From PNON01 sp963757065 (GTDB lineage: Bacteria > Chloroflexota > Anaerolineae > Anaerolineales > Anaerolineaceae), in assembly GCA_963757065.1 (NCBI GenBank), contig CAVWQC010000007.1, forward strand, positions 496,001 through 560,000: a DNA stretch of 64,000 nucleotides, given 5' to 3'. Below are positions 9,391-18,486 of this stretch, in pieces (the stretch's first letter is position 1; each line of letters starts with the position of its first letter). Under the pieces are notes generated by a model. It saw nothing but the letters and a program-made list of their open reading frames with translations, did not search any database and had not been told where the DNA came from. The translations under genes were made by a program, and so were the position numbers.

Positions 9391-12133
9391 TCACTGACAA
9401 TTGATCACCCCGCCCGGTTGATTAGAGGCCGGGTTGATCAGGTAATAGGGTTGTGAATTTTCCAAAATTGCCATGAGGGTAACAGTATGGTTTACACCGG
9501 TACTGAAGGTAAATCCCGGCAGTGAAAGCAGATCAAAATTGAGATTTCCACCCCGGGCGGTATAGCGTCCTGATACGAGCGTGCCATCCACATAAATTCG
9601 GATATAAACCGTTCCGGTAGCGGCATTGATCTTTTTGGCATATCCGATCGCCCTGCAGTTGGCAAGAGTCTGTGTGCCGAAATTACCTGTATGCTTCAGG
9701 TCGTACGGGTAAATGGGTCTCGGAGTGCTCGTCACGCTGCCCGGTACAGTAGTTTGAGTGGCTGTTCTTGTCGGGGTTCGGGTTTGTGTCGGAGTGGCTG
9801 TAGCAGCCGGGGTGCTTGTATAGGTCGAAGTGGAGGTAATGGTGGAAGTCGGCACAATAGTATTTGTAACCGTCGGTGTGACTGTGATCGTCGGTGTATG
9901 GGTCGGAATTTGAGTATTTGTAGGTGCCACTACCGGTGTTGATGTATTCGTTGCTGTACTGGTTGCAGTTTGTCCGCCCATTGTGCAATTAATTACTCCA
10001 CCGGGTTGATTTGTATTGGGGTTTATTAAATAGTATGGCAGCGAGTTCTCAAGCACCGCCATAAGGGTGATATTGTGATCCTGACCGGTGGTGAAGACGT
10101 AGCCGGGTAAGGTAAGCAGATCAAAGTTAAAGGCTCCGCCTCTTGCCGTGTATTTTCCAGCCCGCAGCACATTATCGATGTAAATGCGGATATAAACGGT
10201 TCCTGTCCCGGCATCAATTTTCTTCGCATAGCCAATCGCCCGGCAATTTGTCGACGTCTGGCTGCCAAAGTTTCCGGTATGACTGAGATAGTAAGGGTAT
10301 GGAGGAGCAGGTGTGGTTGTGGGTGGAACAGTTGTGGCAGTCGGTGTTACAGTACCGGTTGGCGTGATGGTGGGAGTAACGGGTACATCATTCAAAAGGA
10401 TCAATCCATCCAGGGTGACATAACTTCCGCTGGCATGGATGAATTCGACGGTGTGCAGTCCGCTGGATACAGCCGGGCTGGTCCATTGCAGGCCGCGATG
10501 TTCCACGGGAGATTGCAGGTTAATGCTGCCGCCGGAAAGGCCGTCTATGCTGACATTCATGGTTCCCGAGCTGGGATGGCTGCGGTAAAGCACTTTGAAG
10601 CTGGTTCCTGTGAATTGAAAGGTGACCCGGTTTCCAATGCTGGAGGAATAATGTTCAGTGTTTTGATATTGGCCGGTAACAGCCTGGCCAACCCAACCGG
10701 TGTATTGAAGCGAAGCATCAGCGTCATCAAGGGTCGTCTGGGCTGGATTTAATCCATTGCCTGAAACGTGTTGGGCATAATCATTCAACTGCTGATTGGG
10801 GTATTCGTCGAAGTAGATCGGCAGCGCATCAGTGATCCAAATGCCCTGCTGTTGGCGTTGGAAGTGCAAATGCGTGTAACAATCGGTCCAGCCGGTCTTG
10901 CCGGAAGCACCGACCGGCCAGCCCTGCTCAACGATCGAACCTTCAGGGAGATAGGCACTCTTCAGATGCAGGTAGAGCGTCGAACTGCCGTCATCATGGG
11001 ATAAGGTGATGCGGTTTGCCAGGTTCCGCAGAGTCGTACCCGCCGCAGGTTGAATACTGTCCGGTCGAATCGGTTACTGTACCCGTTCGGGCTGCCAGTA
11101 TCGGAGCACCTTCAGGGACTGCAAAATCGTAGGCATAATACATCTGGGTGACTTCATGGCTGCCGGTGCTGTCGGCATCATTGCCCCAACCCTGGCCAAG
11201 TAAACCGAATTGCCGAAAGCCCAGGGGAGTTTATAGCCGGTCCCGTTCCCCGCGGCTAATAGAGCCAGCGCAGAGAATCGTTCCGCCGGGACATTCGCCT
11301 CAGATAATAAATCAGGGACTTCGATACGCAGCTCAACATTCTCTGTTGGCTGACTGGCTTCCAGGGTGAGGGATGACGCAATCGTACTAAACACATTCTG
11401 CGTTTCTTTGGTGACACAATTGGCGCACACCAAACTGATGATGGAACCACCGTGCGGAACGATGATGCGGAAAGCTTTCGCTTCGATATTCGATTCGGTG
11501 ATGTAGTAAAAGTCCGGATTTGCGATAAAAACCCCGGGAGTCGAGGCGTTTTCAAAGATAATGCCGGAGTCAACCAATGATTCAGGAAGATCGGTCAGGT
11601 CCGCGGGGGAATGGGTTTCGATCCACTCCTGGATGGCTAGTTGGTCCGGATTGGCCAGTACAGAAATGGAGATCTCGCTCTTCTCGCCTTCATCATACTC
11701 GCCAAAATGGAAGCTCAGGCTGGAGAGAATGTCTGCGGCCGGTTCCCAGGATTTTGGCTGCAGCTCTGACGGATACAAAAATCCAAAACCGAATTGACTC
11801 ATCCCGATATTCCAGGTATCCATCCGGAAGACCTGGCGTGCTGGTGGTGGTCGGGGTTTCGGTAAAGGTTGGAAGTTCTGTGGTCTCGATCACCTCGGGC
11901 GCAGGAAGAGTATCAGCCGGGGTGGCAGTATCTTCAGGTGTCGTCTCAGGAACGGTCGGGGAAGGAGTTTCAGATGGGAAAACCGGTGGGGTATCTGTAA
12001 GGGTCAGATCTGTCGGGATACCTTGGTCAAGCTGGCGCGCGGAAACAAGCTCCACTGATAAACCTGCAGAAATCAGCAGAACCAGGACCAGAATACCTGC
12101 AATGATCGATCTTCGCATCAACATCATTGGCAA
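9391..12133 (-). CDS. Secreted M23-type peptidase-like protein with duplicated C-terminal domain (three frameshifts)
   Basis: One long gene of about 910 residues read across three apparent single-base shifts (near 11790, 11190 and 11030). Order: signal anchor (IIAGILVLVLLISAGL), Thr/Pro linker, a globular domain (about 11780-11230), an M23/LytM-like domain (YYAYDFAVPEGAPILAARTG, then STLYLHL and THLHF), a jelly-roll-like domain, and two copies of a domain of about 105 residues separated by Thr/Pro linkers. M23 enzymes are zinc endopeptidases that cut wall peptides. Here HxH is kept (THLHF), but the usual His of the HxxxD motif appears to be Tyr (YYAYDF), so activity is doubtful. Secretion and domain order are seen; a wall-related role is inference. 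Confidence 0.7.
9394..9711 (-). repeat. Second copy of internal duplicated domain
   Basis: C-terminal domain copy from PYDLKHTGNFG to QPGGVINCQ. It shares NCRAIGYAKKI, GTVYIRIY, YTARGG and PYYLINP with the first copy at about 9984-10302, at high protein identity. Confidence 0.8.
9984..10302 (-). repeat. First copy of internal duplicated domain
   Basis: Domain copy from PYYLSHTGNFG to QPGGVINC, joined to the second copy by a Thr/Pro-rich linker of roughly 80 residues whose DNA is itself a degenerate short repeat. Confidence 0.8.
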
Positions 12134-12384
12134 TAATAACTATCGGTAGATGATAGCATTCCCTGAACTGATAGTACCAAATATTCAGGCTTAATCTATG
12201 CATACAGGGAAGTTGTAAGGTTTTTGTAATAAAAATGGCACGCTAGGTGAAGTCCCATTTCGGGGAGGCTGCGCACACACCGGCACGAACGGAGTAACCG
12301 GACCTATAACCTAACGGGATAGGTTCAAGCCCAGTAAAGTGACAGTTTAGAAAATAAATTGACAATATAATAATCAACTGATTC
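12134..12384. other. Intergenic block with a GC-rich island and small hairpins
   Basis: Mostly AT-rich, but 12240-12345 is distinctly GC-richer. It carries a small hairpin (AACCTA/TAGGTT around 12308-12335), a spaced CCGG pair and GGTTCAAGCCC, which resembles a tRNA T-arm. No acceptor stem or anticodon arm can be folded around it, so it is not called as a tRNA. It may be a remnant at the edge of the AT-rich accessory stretch that follows. Confidence 0.4.
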
Positions 12385-12996
12385 TTAGGAGGGTATATTA
12401 ACGGAGACACTAAAGATAAGGTAGTCATAAAAACAAAGAACCCAAAAATCATTATTCGGCTCTTTAATTATTCCATAAATGAAATAAGGGCGAAATTTTA
12501 ACCCTTCCTTTAAAGGGAGAGTATTACTTTGCGGTGGCTCAAGCTGTGGGTACTTTTTAATATTGTAAATCGCATTATCTTTTATCCTGGAATTGTTATG
12601 ATGATAGTACAGCCCTTTTACTACCCGCTTAAGCCAAAGGTTGAGTTCATCTTCATTGAAAAAGAATTCAAGACAAGGATTTCCATTTTCATAAAGTAAT
12701 GTTGGATGTTTTTTTGTGTGGTACAGGAATTCTGCGGACAACTTTCGACTTTTAAGTACTTCTTTTCTGGCAACTTGGCCAACTTCTCCGGAATTTTTGA
12801 TTGCGAGTATTGCAAAAATATTACGCATTTTTTCGTCAAGCGGTTGAAATGATTGATTACAGTTATTGCAGCAAGGAAGAGTTATTAAATTAGGAGGTTT
12901 ATTTTTGGGGAATATACATTCCGGTGGAACGTGATCTTTAGTTTTATTCTTATTTTTTATTAGTTTCTCGCCGCAAAGATAGCACCATTGTTCCAT
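12385..12996 (-). CDS. HNH-endonuclease-like zinc protein
   Basis: 203 residues. The N-terminus shows CYLCGEK, then KDHVPPECIF, then LPCCNNCNQSF: paired CxxC zinc ligands around a DHVPP core, as in HNH-type nucleases whose His acts with a metal to cut DNA. The rest (about residues 60-203) is not recognised. It is AT-rich, beginning MEQWCYLCGE. HNH proteins of this size often sit in mobile or defence islands. Whether this one is active, and on what substrate, cannot be told. The next gene upstream on the same strand is the coiled-coil zinc-ribbon protein, about 130 bases away. Confidence 0.65.
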   Translation of the reverse strand: MEQWCYLCGEKLIKNKNKTKDHVPPECIFPKNKPPNLITLPCCNNCNQSFQPLDEKMRNIFAILAIKNSGEVGQVARKEVLKSRKLSAEFLYHTKKHPTLLYENGNPCLEFFFNEDELNLWLKRVVKGLYYHHNNSRIKDNAIYNIKKYPQLEPPQSNTLPLKEGLKFRPYFIYGIIKEPNNDFWVLCFYDYLIFSVSVNIPS

Positions 12997-13123
12997 GGTT
13001 TCACTTTTTTACTTTTGAATTAACCAAACAAAGTTTTTATGCTTGCTTACTATAAAATTATCGAATCCTCGTAGGAGAGGTCCATTACTTAAATAATATA
13101 AGATAATCTCCAAAATTATAGAA

Positions 13124-13906
13124 TTATCCTGGTCCTAGAATTGTTTGAATTGAGCCACAACTTTGGCATGGGTTTCCATCAAATACTCTTCGACCACAAT
13201 ATGCACATCGAACAGCATTATTGGTAATGAGTATTTCTTCACCTTTAAAACGTGATACCCAGAGAATATCTTTTTCAATCTGGAGTAACTGGCGATTGAT
13301 TCCTGCTTTTGCGTCCTCATTTGGTCTAAGAGCTGCTTCTTTCTGGTATCGAACATTAACACGATGAAATCTTGCAACTGAACCCAACGTTCCTCCCCTC
13401 ATTCCAGTAACCCTAGATATTGATTTTCGTGCTTCCACATTAACCTGTCGGATAGTTTCATTAATTTCACGTTTCTCTAATGACAAATCCTTCTTTAAAG
13501 TTTTAAGCTCATTCAACATTTCTTTTTGGTCGGCTTTAGAATTAGGGGTGCGGTCTATAAGTTCCTGAAGTTTTTCGATTACTGATTCTGTACTATTTAC
13601 AACTTCATCCATTTTAATAATTGATTTTCTATGTTCTTTTTCACTTTTGGTAGACGAGAAATTTCTACCAAAAAATGATTTTGATTTTCTTACAGAAATA
13701 GTTTTTTCCAATTCATGTTGCAAAGTTTTTTGAAACTCCAAAAAATCGTAAATAGAAACTTTAAATAATTCAATGAGTGAGTTAGCATCAGAATCCCATT
13801 GAATAGCATCAGAGAATGATTCTAGATTGTCAAATGATGAAAGGAGTTCTTTATACCTACTATATAATAAATTACTACGGGTAGCGATCTCATCAATAGA
13901 TTGCAT
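13124..13906 (-). CDS. Coiled-coil protein with C-terminal zinc ribbon
   Basis: 260 residues, not a family I recognise. The first 160 are helical and charged (LQHELEKTISVRKSK, LIDRTPNSKADQKEML, LKKDLSLEKREINETIR), consistent with a long coiled coil. A middle segment includes VTGMRGGTLGSVARFH, and the C-terminus is a compact zinc ribbon (CAYCGRR, then CQSCGS). There is no signal peptide or membrane helix, so it is cytoplasmic. Low GC and its position beside the HNH protein suggest an accessory pair. Binding of nucleic acid or a partner protein through the ribbon is inference. Confidence 0.6.
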   Translation of the reverse strand: MQSIDEIATRSNLLYSRYKELLSSFDNLESFSDAIQWDSDANSLIELFKVSIYDFLEFQKTLQHELEKTISVRKSKSFFGRNFSSTKSEKEHRKSIIKMDEVVNSTESVIEKLQELIDRTPNSKADQKEMLNELKTLKKDLSLEKREINETIRQVNVEARKSISRVTGMRGGTLGSVARFHRVNVRYQKEAALRPNEDAKAGINRQLLQIEKDILWVSRFKGEEILITNNAVRCAYCGRRVFDGNPCQSCGSIQTILGPG

Positions 13907-14037
13907 AAAACCTCCCCAAAATAACTCTTTCCTTACAATTTTTTCAATCCAAAGCTAATATTCTTATATCAATTCTCTGTCCGCTCTTGACTTACCTCAC
14001 ATGTAAAAAGAACCTGGATTACGTTATGTTACTTAAA

Positions 14038-14670
14038 TTATTTATACAAAAGCGCTTCAATATTCAGCAGGTTGTTCGCCAGTGCAGCCAGGGTGGTTTT
14101 GGCTGTCCCGATGTTGGTATCAATCGCGGTGATGGCTGTACCAAGGCGATCAGACATGTTTTCGGCAAGGGCAGCATCCACCGGTGCGATGGCAGATTTC
14201 AAATTCTCCAGCCGTTTGGGGGTATCCACCAGGGCGACTTTGGCCCCGGAGATATCAGCATTCGCCAGGGCAACCTGTGCCGCCTGGATCTCGCTTAGCG
14301 CGTTTAGCAGTTCGGCATGGGTGGTCGCAGCTTTGAGATCATCCTGCAGCCCGGTCTTATCGCTTTTCAAATCAACGATTTGCGCATTCGCATCGGTCAA
14401 CTCATCCTTCAAACCAGTTACCTGTTTCTCAAGGTCAGCAGCCTGCAGGCTGACCGCCTTATAGGAAGCATTCAGCGGCTGGAAGCGCGCAAAATGATCC
14501 GTTAAAAAGCCGGCCAGGAAGAGCAATATCGCCGCACCCAACCCGATCAATCCCAACCGCAGCCACCTAGGCATTTTACGGGGCTGCACGGGTATGGCGG
14601 TGGTTTCTACAACTTCAGCTTCAGGTGTTTTCACTTCTTCTGGCTGGGCGGATGTCTGTTCTGTTTCCAT
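14038..14670 (-). CDS. Single-pass membrane protein with periplasmic/extracellular coiled coil
   Basis: 210 residues: an acidic, Pro-containing cytoplasmic N-terminus; one membrane helix (LGLIGLGAAILLFLAGFL, about residues 43-60); a heptad-rich coiled coil (LEKQVTGLKDELTDANAQ); then an Ala-rich helical region (ALANADISGAKVALVDTPKRLENL). No enzymatic motif. GC content is higher than in the preceding accessory stretch, so it probably belongs to the core chromosome. It could be a structural or scaffold protein; function unknown. Confidence 0.6.
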   Translation of the reverse strand: METEQTSAQPEEVKTPEAEVVETTAIPVQPRKMPRWLRLGLIGLGAAILLFLAGFLTDHFARFQPLNASYKAVSLQAADLEKQVTGLKDELTDANAQIVDLKSDKTGLQDDLKAATTHAELLNALSEIQAAQVALANADISGAKVALVDTPKRLENLKSAIAPVDAALAENMSDRLGTAITAIDTNIGTAKTTLAALANNLLNIEALLYK

Positions 14671-14868
14671 CGTATCCCTCTTCTTTCAATTTGGCATGTA
14701 TGAATGCCAGTAGTTTGATTTTACAGCGGCTGACCGGGTTGCGCAACTGATATTGCCTGGGTCAACCTTCTGTTTACGCTGGGTTGAGGGATTAAGTTGG
14801 CTCCTCCGGTCAGGACTCGAGATTCAGCTCCAGTTCAGCCGTATTCCTGATGCGCGAAATCCTAGACA

Positions 14869-15397
14869 CTATGCTTTCAGAAGCTCCAATTCACAAACAT
14901 CATGCAGATACATGCTTCCCCTAAACATGGTTTCTTCCTTGTCAACTTTTATGAATCCGAACTTTTCCAGTAATCTTTTGCAGCTGCCATTTTCGATATA
15001 AACAATGGCAATTATTTTATTCACTTCCATATTCATTCGTGCGAATTCAATAATTGCCTCCACGGCTTCTGCCATATATCCTTTTCCGTTATACTGCTGC
15101 ATAAGCTCAAAGCCTATTTCAACTTACATTCTTTTTTCTATCCCAATTATGGAATCCGCAAGTGCCCATTTTTTTATTTTCAAGTTTGTCAATGAGTACC
15201 CACCTGCTTTGATTTCGTGGATCTTTCATATTATAAAATTCGATCAGGTCATCAGCCTGTTCTATATCTGTCATGGGTTCCTCGTCATACAGATATTTAT
15301 TAATAAAATCATTCTGGAATTCTTCGAAAATAAATTCCCTGTCACTTTGGTCAATGCACTTTAAATGCATACGTTCTGTTTCAATATTCACAAACAT
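14869..15397 (-). CDS. GNAT acetyltransferase (RimJ-like), frameshifted
   Basis: Two reading frames that together make one GNAT enzyme: the N-terminal half (FVNIETERMHLKCI, LIDKLENKKMGTCGFHNWD) and the C-terminal half (GFELMQQYNGKGYMAEAV, the acetyl-CoA-binding QxxGKGY region, then CKRLLEKFGFIK). The shift lies near 15122, next to an A-rich run. Such enzymes acetylate ribosomal proteins, antibiotics or small amines using acetyl-CoA. The start at 15397 is set by a GGAGGG site just upstream and the typical IETERMHLK opening. Either a sequencing indel or a recently broken gene. Confidence 0.7.
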
Positions 15398-15631
15398 GAT
15401 CCCTCCAAAAATTAATATTATGCGCCAACGATGTTCACCCAACCAGTGGATTTACTGCAAAAAATGCCGGGAAATAACCCCAATGAATGCCTGATCTATG
15501 TTCATTCTACAATGTTTTCGTAAGTGAAGCCATCGGAATCACTGGAACTTGTTTGAGCATTCATACTCTGTTCGCAACAGGTGTGTACGACTTCATCCCT
15601 TGTTAATCACCTGGCTTCTGATAGTAAATCC

Positions 15632-15660
15632 TTGACAACCAGGAACATCAATAATAGAAT
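15632..15660 (+). promoter_or_regulatory. Sigma-70-type promoter of the hydrolase-TetR operon
   Basis: A consensus -35 TTGACA (15632-15637) and -10 TAGAAT (15655-15660) are separated by exactly 17 bases. The start codon lies 47 bases beyond the -10, with AAAGGAG between. Confidence 0.75.
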
Positions 15661-15692
15661 AATAACGACCACCTGGTCGTTATTATTCTATT
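15653..15692. promoter_or_regulatory. 40-bp palindromic operator, probable TetR-family binding site
   Basis: Two perfect 19-base arms around a CC centre; the core is ACGACCA-CC-TGGTCGT. It covers the -10 box and the expected transcription start, where a bound repressor would block initiation. The TetR gene is the second gene of the same operon, so autoregulation is the simplest reading. Confidence 0.8.
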
Positions 15693-15707
15693 CAAAGGAG
15701 TATTGAG

Positions 15708-16829
15708 ATGAGCCAGTTCCCGATAGGTTTACATAATTTCAGCAATAATAAAATTATTAATTTCGAGCTTAACCGCTGGCATGCATTTGGTTTTGCCAGG
15801 CTGGAAGACCTGGAAGAAGCCGCGAAATCGATCAATACCATTGAAGGTAATAAAGCTGTATTTTGGGAGCAGGCGAAAAAGGCAGAGACTGAAGGGCGTC
15901 TGATGAATGCTGCAATTTATTATCGTGCTGCTGAATTTTATGTTCCAGGGGACGACCCTGATAAAATGCTTCTCTATGACAAATTTCTTGACCTCTTCTC
16001 AAAGGTTTTTGGAGAAGAGGATATCCATTATATGAATGTTCCCTATCAGGGCAGCTTTTTGCATGCACTGCGATTTATTCCGCAAACACCAAACAATAGA
16101 AGCACTATAGTTTTCCACGGCGGTTTTGATAGCCTTATTGAGGAGTTCTTTTTCATCCCACAATACTTTCAAAAACTAGGTTATGAGGTCATCGCATTTG
16201 AAGGACCCGGTCAAGGTTATACTTTGCGTAAATTCGGTTTACCATTAATTCAGGAATGGGAAAAACCAACCGGAGCAATATTAGATTACTTCAAATTAGA
16301 CAAGGTAACTATGATTGGCACTTCCCTTGGTGGTTACTGGTGCCTGCGCGCAGCAGCTTTCGAACCCCGCATACAGCGTGTAATTGCTTATGGACTGGTT
16401 TATGATTTTATGGCATTGCCTAATAAACTGCTCAGAAAAATTACTGAATGGTTTTTAAAAGATCCCAAACGTATGGAGAATTCCATCAAGATGAAAATGA
16501 AATTGGATCAAAATCATCGTTGGATTACCAACCAATGGGCATTCATCACCAAGTCAAAATCAGTTGGAGAAGTTCCCATGCATATGCTGGTTATGAATCA
16601 GGAACATATGCACCCGGAAAAAATCACCCAGGATGTTCTCTTGTTGACTGGTGAAGCAGACGAATTTTTTCCAGTAAAACTTCTGGCAAAACAGAAAGCC
16701 AATCTAATCAATGCCCGTTCGATAACCACTAGAATATTTACCGAGTCGGAAAATGCGGCAAGCCATTGTCAGGTAGGAAATGTAGGTCTGGCATTAAAAA
16801 CCATGTCTGATTGGTTGGAGACTAATTGA
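15708..16829 (+). CDS. Alpha/beta-hydrolase (FrsA/dipeptidyl-peptidase-like fold)
   Basis: 373 residues. An N-terminal helical cap (about 1-110) precedes the hydrolase core, with an oxyanion-type FHGGFDSL, a GPGQG loop and the nucleophile elbow GTSLGG (Ser near residue 205). Late acidic and His candidates are LTGEADEFFP and ASHCQVG near the end. This is the architecture of FrsA-like or cap-first esterases. The substrate is unknown. First gene of an operon with a TetR repressor whose frame overlaps its stop codon, behind a promoter carrying a palindromic operator. Expression is therefore probably induced by a small lipophilic compound that the enzyme acts on (inference). Confidence 0.8.
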   Translation: MSQFPIGLHNFSNNKIINFELNRWHAFGFARLEDLEEAAKSINTIEGNKAVFWEQAKKAETEGRLMNAAIYYRAAEFYVPGDDPDKMLLYDKFLDLFSKVFGEEDIHYMNVPYQGSFLHALRFIPQTPNNRSTIVFHGGFDSLIEEFFFIPQYFQKLGYEVIAFEGPGQGYTLRKFGLPLIQEWEKPTGAILDYFKLDKVTMIGTSLGGYWCLRAAAFEPRIQRVIAYGLVYDFMALPNKLLRKITEWFLKDPKRMENSIKMKMKLDQNHRWITNQWAFITKSKSVGEVPMHMLVMNQEHMHPEKITQDVLLLTGEADEFFPVKLLAKQKANLINARSITTRIFTESENAASHCQVGNVGLALKTMSDWLETN

Positions 16830-17455
16830 AAAAAACATACTTCAATTTACCTGAAAATAAAAAGGAAGATCTTAAAAATATTTGCATGGATGAATTTGTC
16901 AATCATGGTTATGACAATTCATCAATCAATATAATGATAAAAAGACTTGGGATCGCAAAGGGGTCTTTCTATAATTATACGCACTCAAAGGAAGATCTTT
17001 ATCTGTTCCTTCTACAAGATATTTATAGTGGGACAGAAAAACTTAAAGACAAACCAGTGCAATATAAAAATAATGACCTATTTGATCGAATTGAGGAATT
17101 ATTAGAGTTTAGTTTTTCGATGTTCCGGAAAAATCCTCTTCAATACAAGTTTCTCCTGCAAGCAGATCTGGACGTAACATCTTCTGTATATCTCAAAATT
17201 AAAACCATTCGCCAGGAAATGTTCTCAAAAACCTATCCCACATTGTTTGAAAATATCAACTGGGATCAATATCGGTTTCCAAAAGAAGACGTGATGGCAA
17301 TTTTTGCATGGCTTGCTTCTGGCATTCAAAATGACTTAAGACCAAGAATAAATTCCGGTATGGGTATTGATGAATACGAAGAGATAGTGAAGCATCGGTT
17401 GGAAATTTATAAAGCAAGCTTAACTCACGGAATTTATCAGGATAGCAAAAATTAA
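16826..17455 (+). CDS. TetR/AcrR family transcriptional repressor
   Basis: About 209 residues. The N-terminal helix-turn-helix is typical (MDEFVNHGYDNSSI, then IKRLGIAKGSFYNYTHSKEDLY). The C-terminal ligand-binding domain is divergent, as usual in the family. The frame opens with TTG at 16826, overlapping the hydrolase stop by four bases, which implies translational coupling; the exact start is uncertain. The likely target is the 40-bp palindrome at 15653-15692. The inducing ligand cannot be predicted. Confidence 0.85.
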   Translation: MKKTYFNLPENKKEDLKNICMDEFVNHGYDNSSINIMIKRLGIAKGSFYNYTHSKEDLYLFLLQDIYSGTEKLKDKPVQYKNNDLFDRIEELLEFSFSMFRKNPLQYKFLLQADLDVTSSVYLKIKTIRQEMFSKTYPTLFENINWDQYRFPKEDVMAIFAWLASGIQNDLRPRINSGMGIDEYEEIVKHRLEIYKASLTHGIYQDSKN

Positions 17456-17485
17456 ATAAAACCCCCCAGCCGGCGTTGCTGGGGG
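17455..17485 (-). terminator. Intrinsic terminator, probably of the tRNA-Asn transcript
   Basis: GC-rich stem CCCCCAGC/GCTGGGGG with a 7-base loop. On the minus strand it is followed by TTTTATTT. It lies downstream of the leftward tRNA and also closes the rightward TetR gene. Confidence 0.7.
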
Positions 17486-17520
17486 CAAGGATATATCAAT
17501 TCCATGAACAAAGAAGAAAG

Positions 17521-17572
17521 AGGCTCCCCGACCAGGACTTGATGACACCCCCTTCCGGGGGACCTGGAGCCT
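17521..17572. repeat. Duplicated tRNA-Asn 3' end inside an imperfect hairpin
   Basis: Bases 17521-17539 repeat exactly the 19 bases at 17580-17598, which are the 3' end of the tRNA-Asn gene. The copy is folded into an imperfect hairpin with AGGCTCC and GGAGCCT at its ends and an inner CCCCC/GGGGG stem. It may be a relic of integration at the tRNA or simply a processing or termination structure. Confidence 0.6.
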
Positions 17573-17582
17573 AAATTTTAGG

Positions 17583-17655
17583 CTCCCCGACCAGGACTCG
17601 AACCTGGAACCTAGCGGTTAACAGCCGCTCGCTCTGCCAATTGAGCTATCGAGGA
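17583..17655 (-). tRNA. tRNA-Asn (anticodon GTT)
   Basis: The minus strand folds as a cloverleaf: acceptor TCCTCGA with TCGGGGA, D-arm TAGCTCAATTGGCAGAGC, anticodon arm around CTGTTAACC (GTT), and T-arm CAGGTTCGAGTCCTG. The CCA end is not encoded. Confidence 0.95.
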
Positions 17656-17811
17656 AAGCGAACCAAATTATAAGTTCAAGCCGGGTGGATGTCAAGGAAA
17701 AGGTCTGTAAAGGAACACCTTTTTATCCCGGATCAAAGAAATCTCCTTCCACGCGCCGGTTACTGCAACCTCCTTTTTATTGTATAATTCCATAAGAATT
17801 CTGGAGGGCAC

Positions 17812-18486
17812 ATGGAAATAAATTGGTATGGTCATTCCTGCTTCCGCTTAAGCGAGCGGGGTATGGCAAGCATAGTTACAGATCCATATGATTTTAAAGT
17901 GATCGGTTATGAACCGCTCAAATTAAAAGCGGATATTGTTACAGTCAGTCACGATTCTCCCGGGCACAACTTCACTTCTGCCGTGAAAGGCACAGTGAAA
18001 GGTGACCCCAAGGTCATTACCGGGCAGGGAGAATATGAGATCGGTGAAGTATTCATCACCGGCATTCAGACCGATGGAGTAAGCAAAAAAGATCCGGCGG
18101 AGATCAAGAACACTTTGTATGTTTTTGATTATTACGGACTCACTGTCGCCCACATGGGTGATATGGTTCGGGTTCCCACCCAGTCAGAAGTGGAATCGCT
18201 CGGCCCGGTACACATCGCCCTCATCCCGGTGGGTGCTGGCGGCAGCCTGAACGCTGCCAAAGCCGCCGAAGTGGTCAGCCTGCTGGAACCGAATATTGTG
18301 ATTCCCATGCATTTTGCCACTGAAGCATCCACGGCAGAACTGGAACCGTTGAGCAAGTTCATCAAAGAGATGGGTCTGACCACTTATGAGACCACTCCTT
18401 TCTTGAAGATCACGAAATCCTCCCTGCCGGAAGAAACAAAAGTGTACGTTTTGGAGTACGACCGAAACCGAAATGGCAATATCTGA
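17812..18486 (+). CDS. MBL-fold metal-dependent hydrolase (UlaG-like)
   Basis: 224 residues of the metallo-beta-lactamase-like PF13483 type: opening NWYGHSCFRL, DPYD, VSHDSPGHN in place of the classic HxHxDH, GEYEI, then AHMGD and IPMHFATE. These proteins resemble the lactonase UlaG, but this shorter branch (about 225 residues) has no assigned substrate. It overlaps the next gene by 14 bases, and that gene abuts mutY, so the three probably form one transcript. Confidence 0.8.
   Translation: MEINWYGHSCFRLSERGMASIVTDPYDFKVIGYEPLKLKADIVTVSHDSPGHNFTSAVKGTVKGDPKVITGQGEYEIGEVFITGIQTDGVSKKDPAEIKNTLYVFDYYGLTVAHMGDMVRVPTQSEVESLGPVHIALIPVGAGGSLNAAKAAEVVSLLEPNIVIPMHFATEASTAELEPLSKFIKEMGLTTYETTPFLKITKSSLPEETKVYVLEYDRNRNGNI

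Noticed and set aside
9271..9456. Rightward 61-residue open frame
   Set aside because: It runs antisense into the end of the M23-type gene, has no ribosome site and shows no protein-like pattern.
12240..12345. tRNA gene suggested by GGTTCAAGCCC
   Set aside because: No acceptor stem or anticodon arm can be paired at the right distances.
12243..12452. Leftward 69-residue open frame overlapping the HNH gene end
   Set aside because: It has no ribosome site, crosses the composition change and overlaps the HNH gene in another frame.
15110..15125. TGA in the acetyltransferase as readthrough or selenocysteine
   Set aside because: The C-terminal half lies in another frame, next to an A-rich run; a base shift is the simpler cause.
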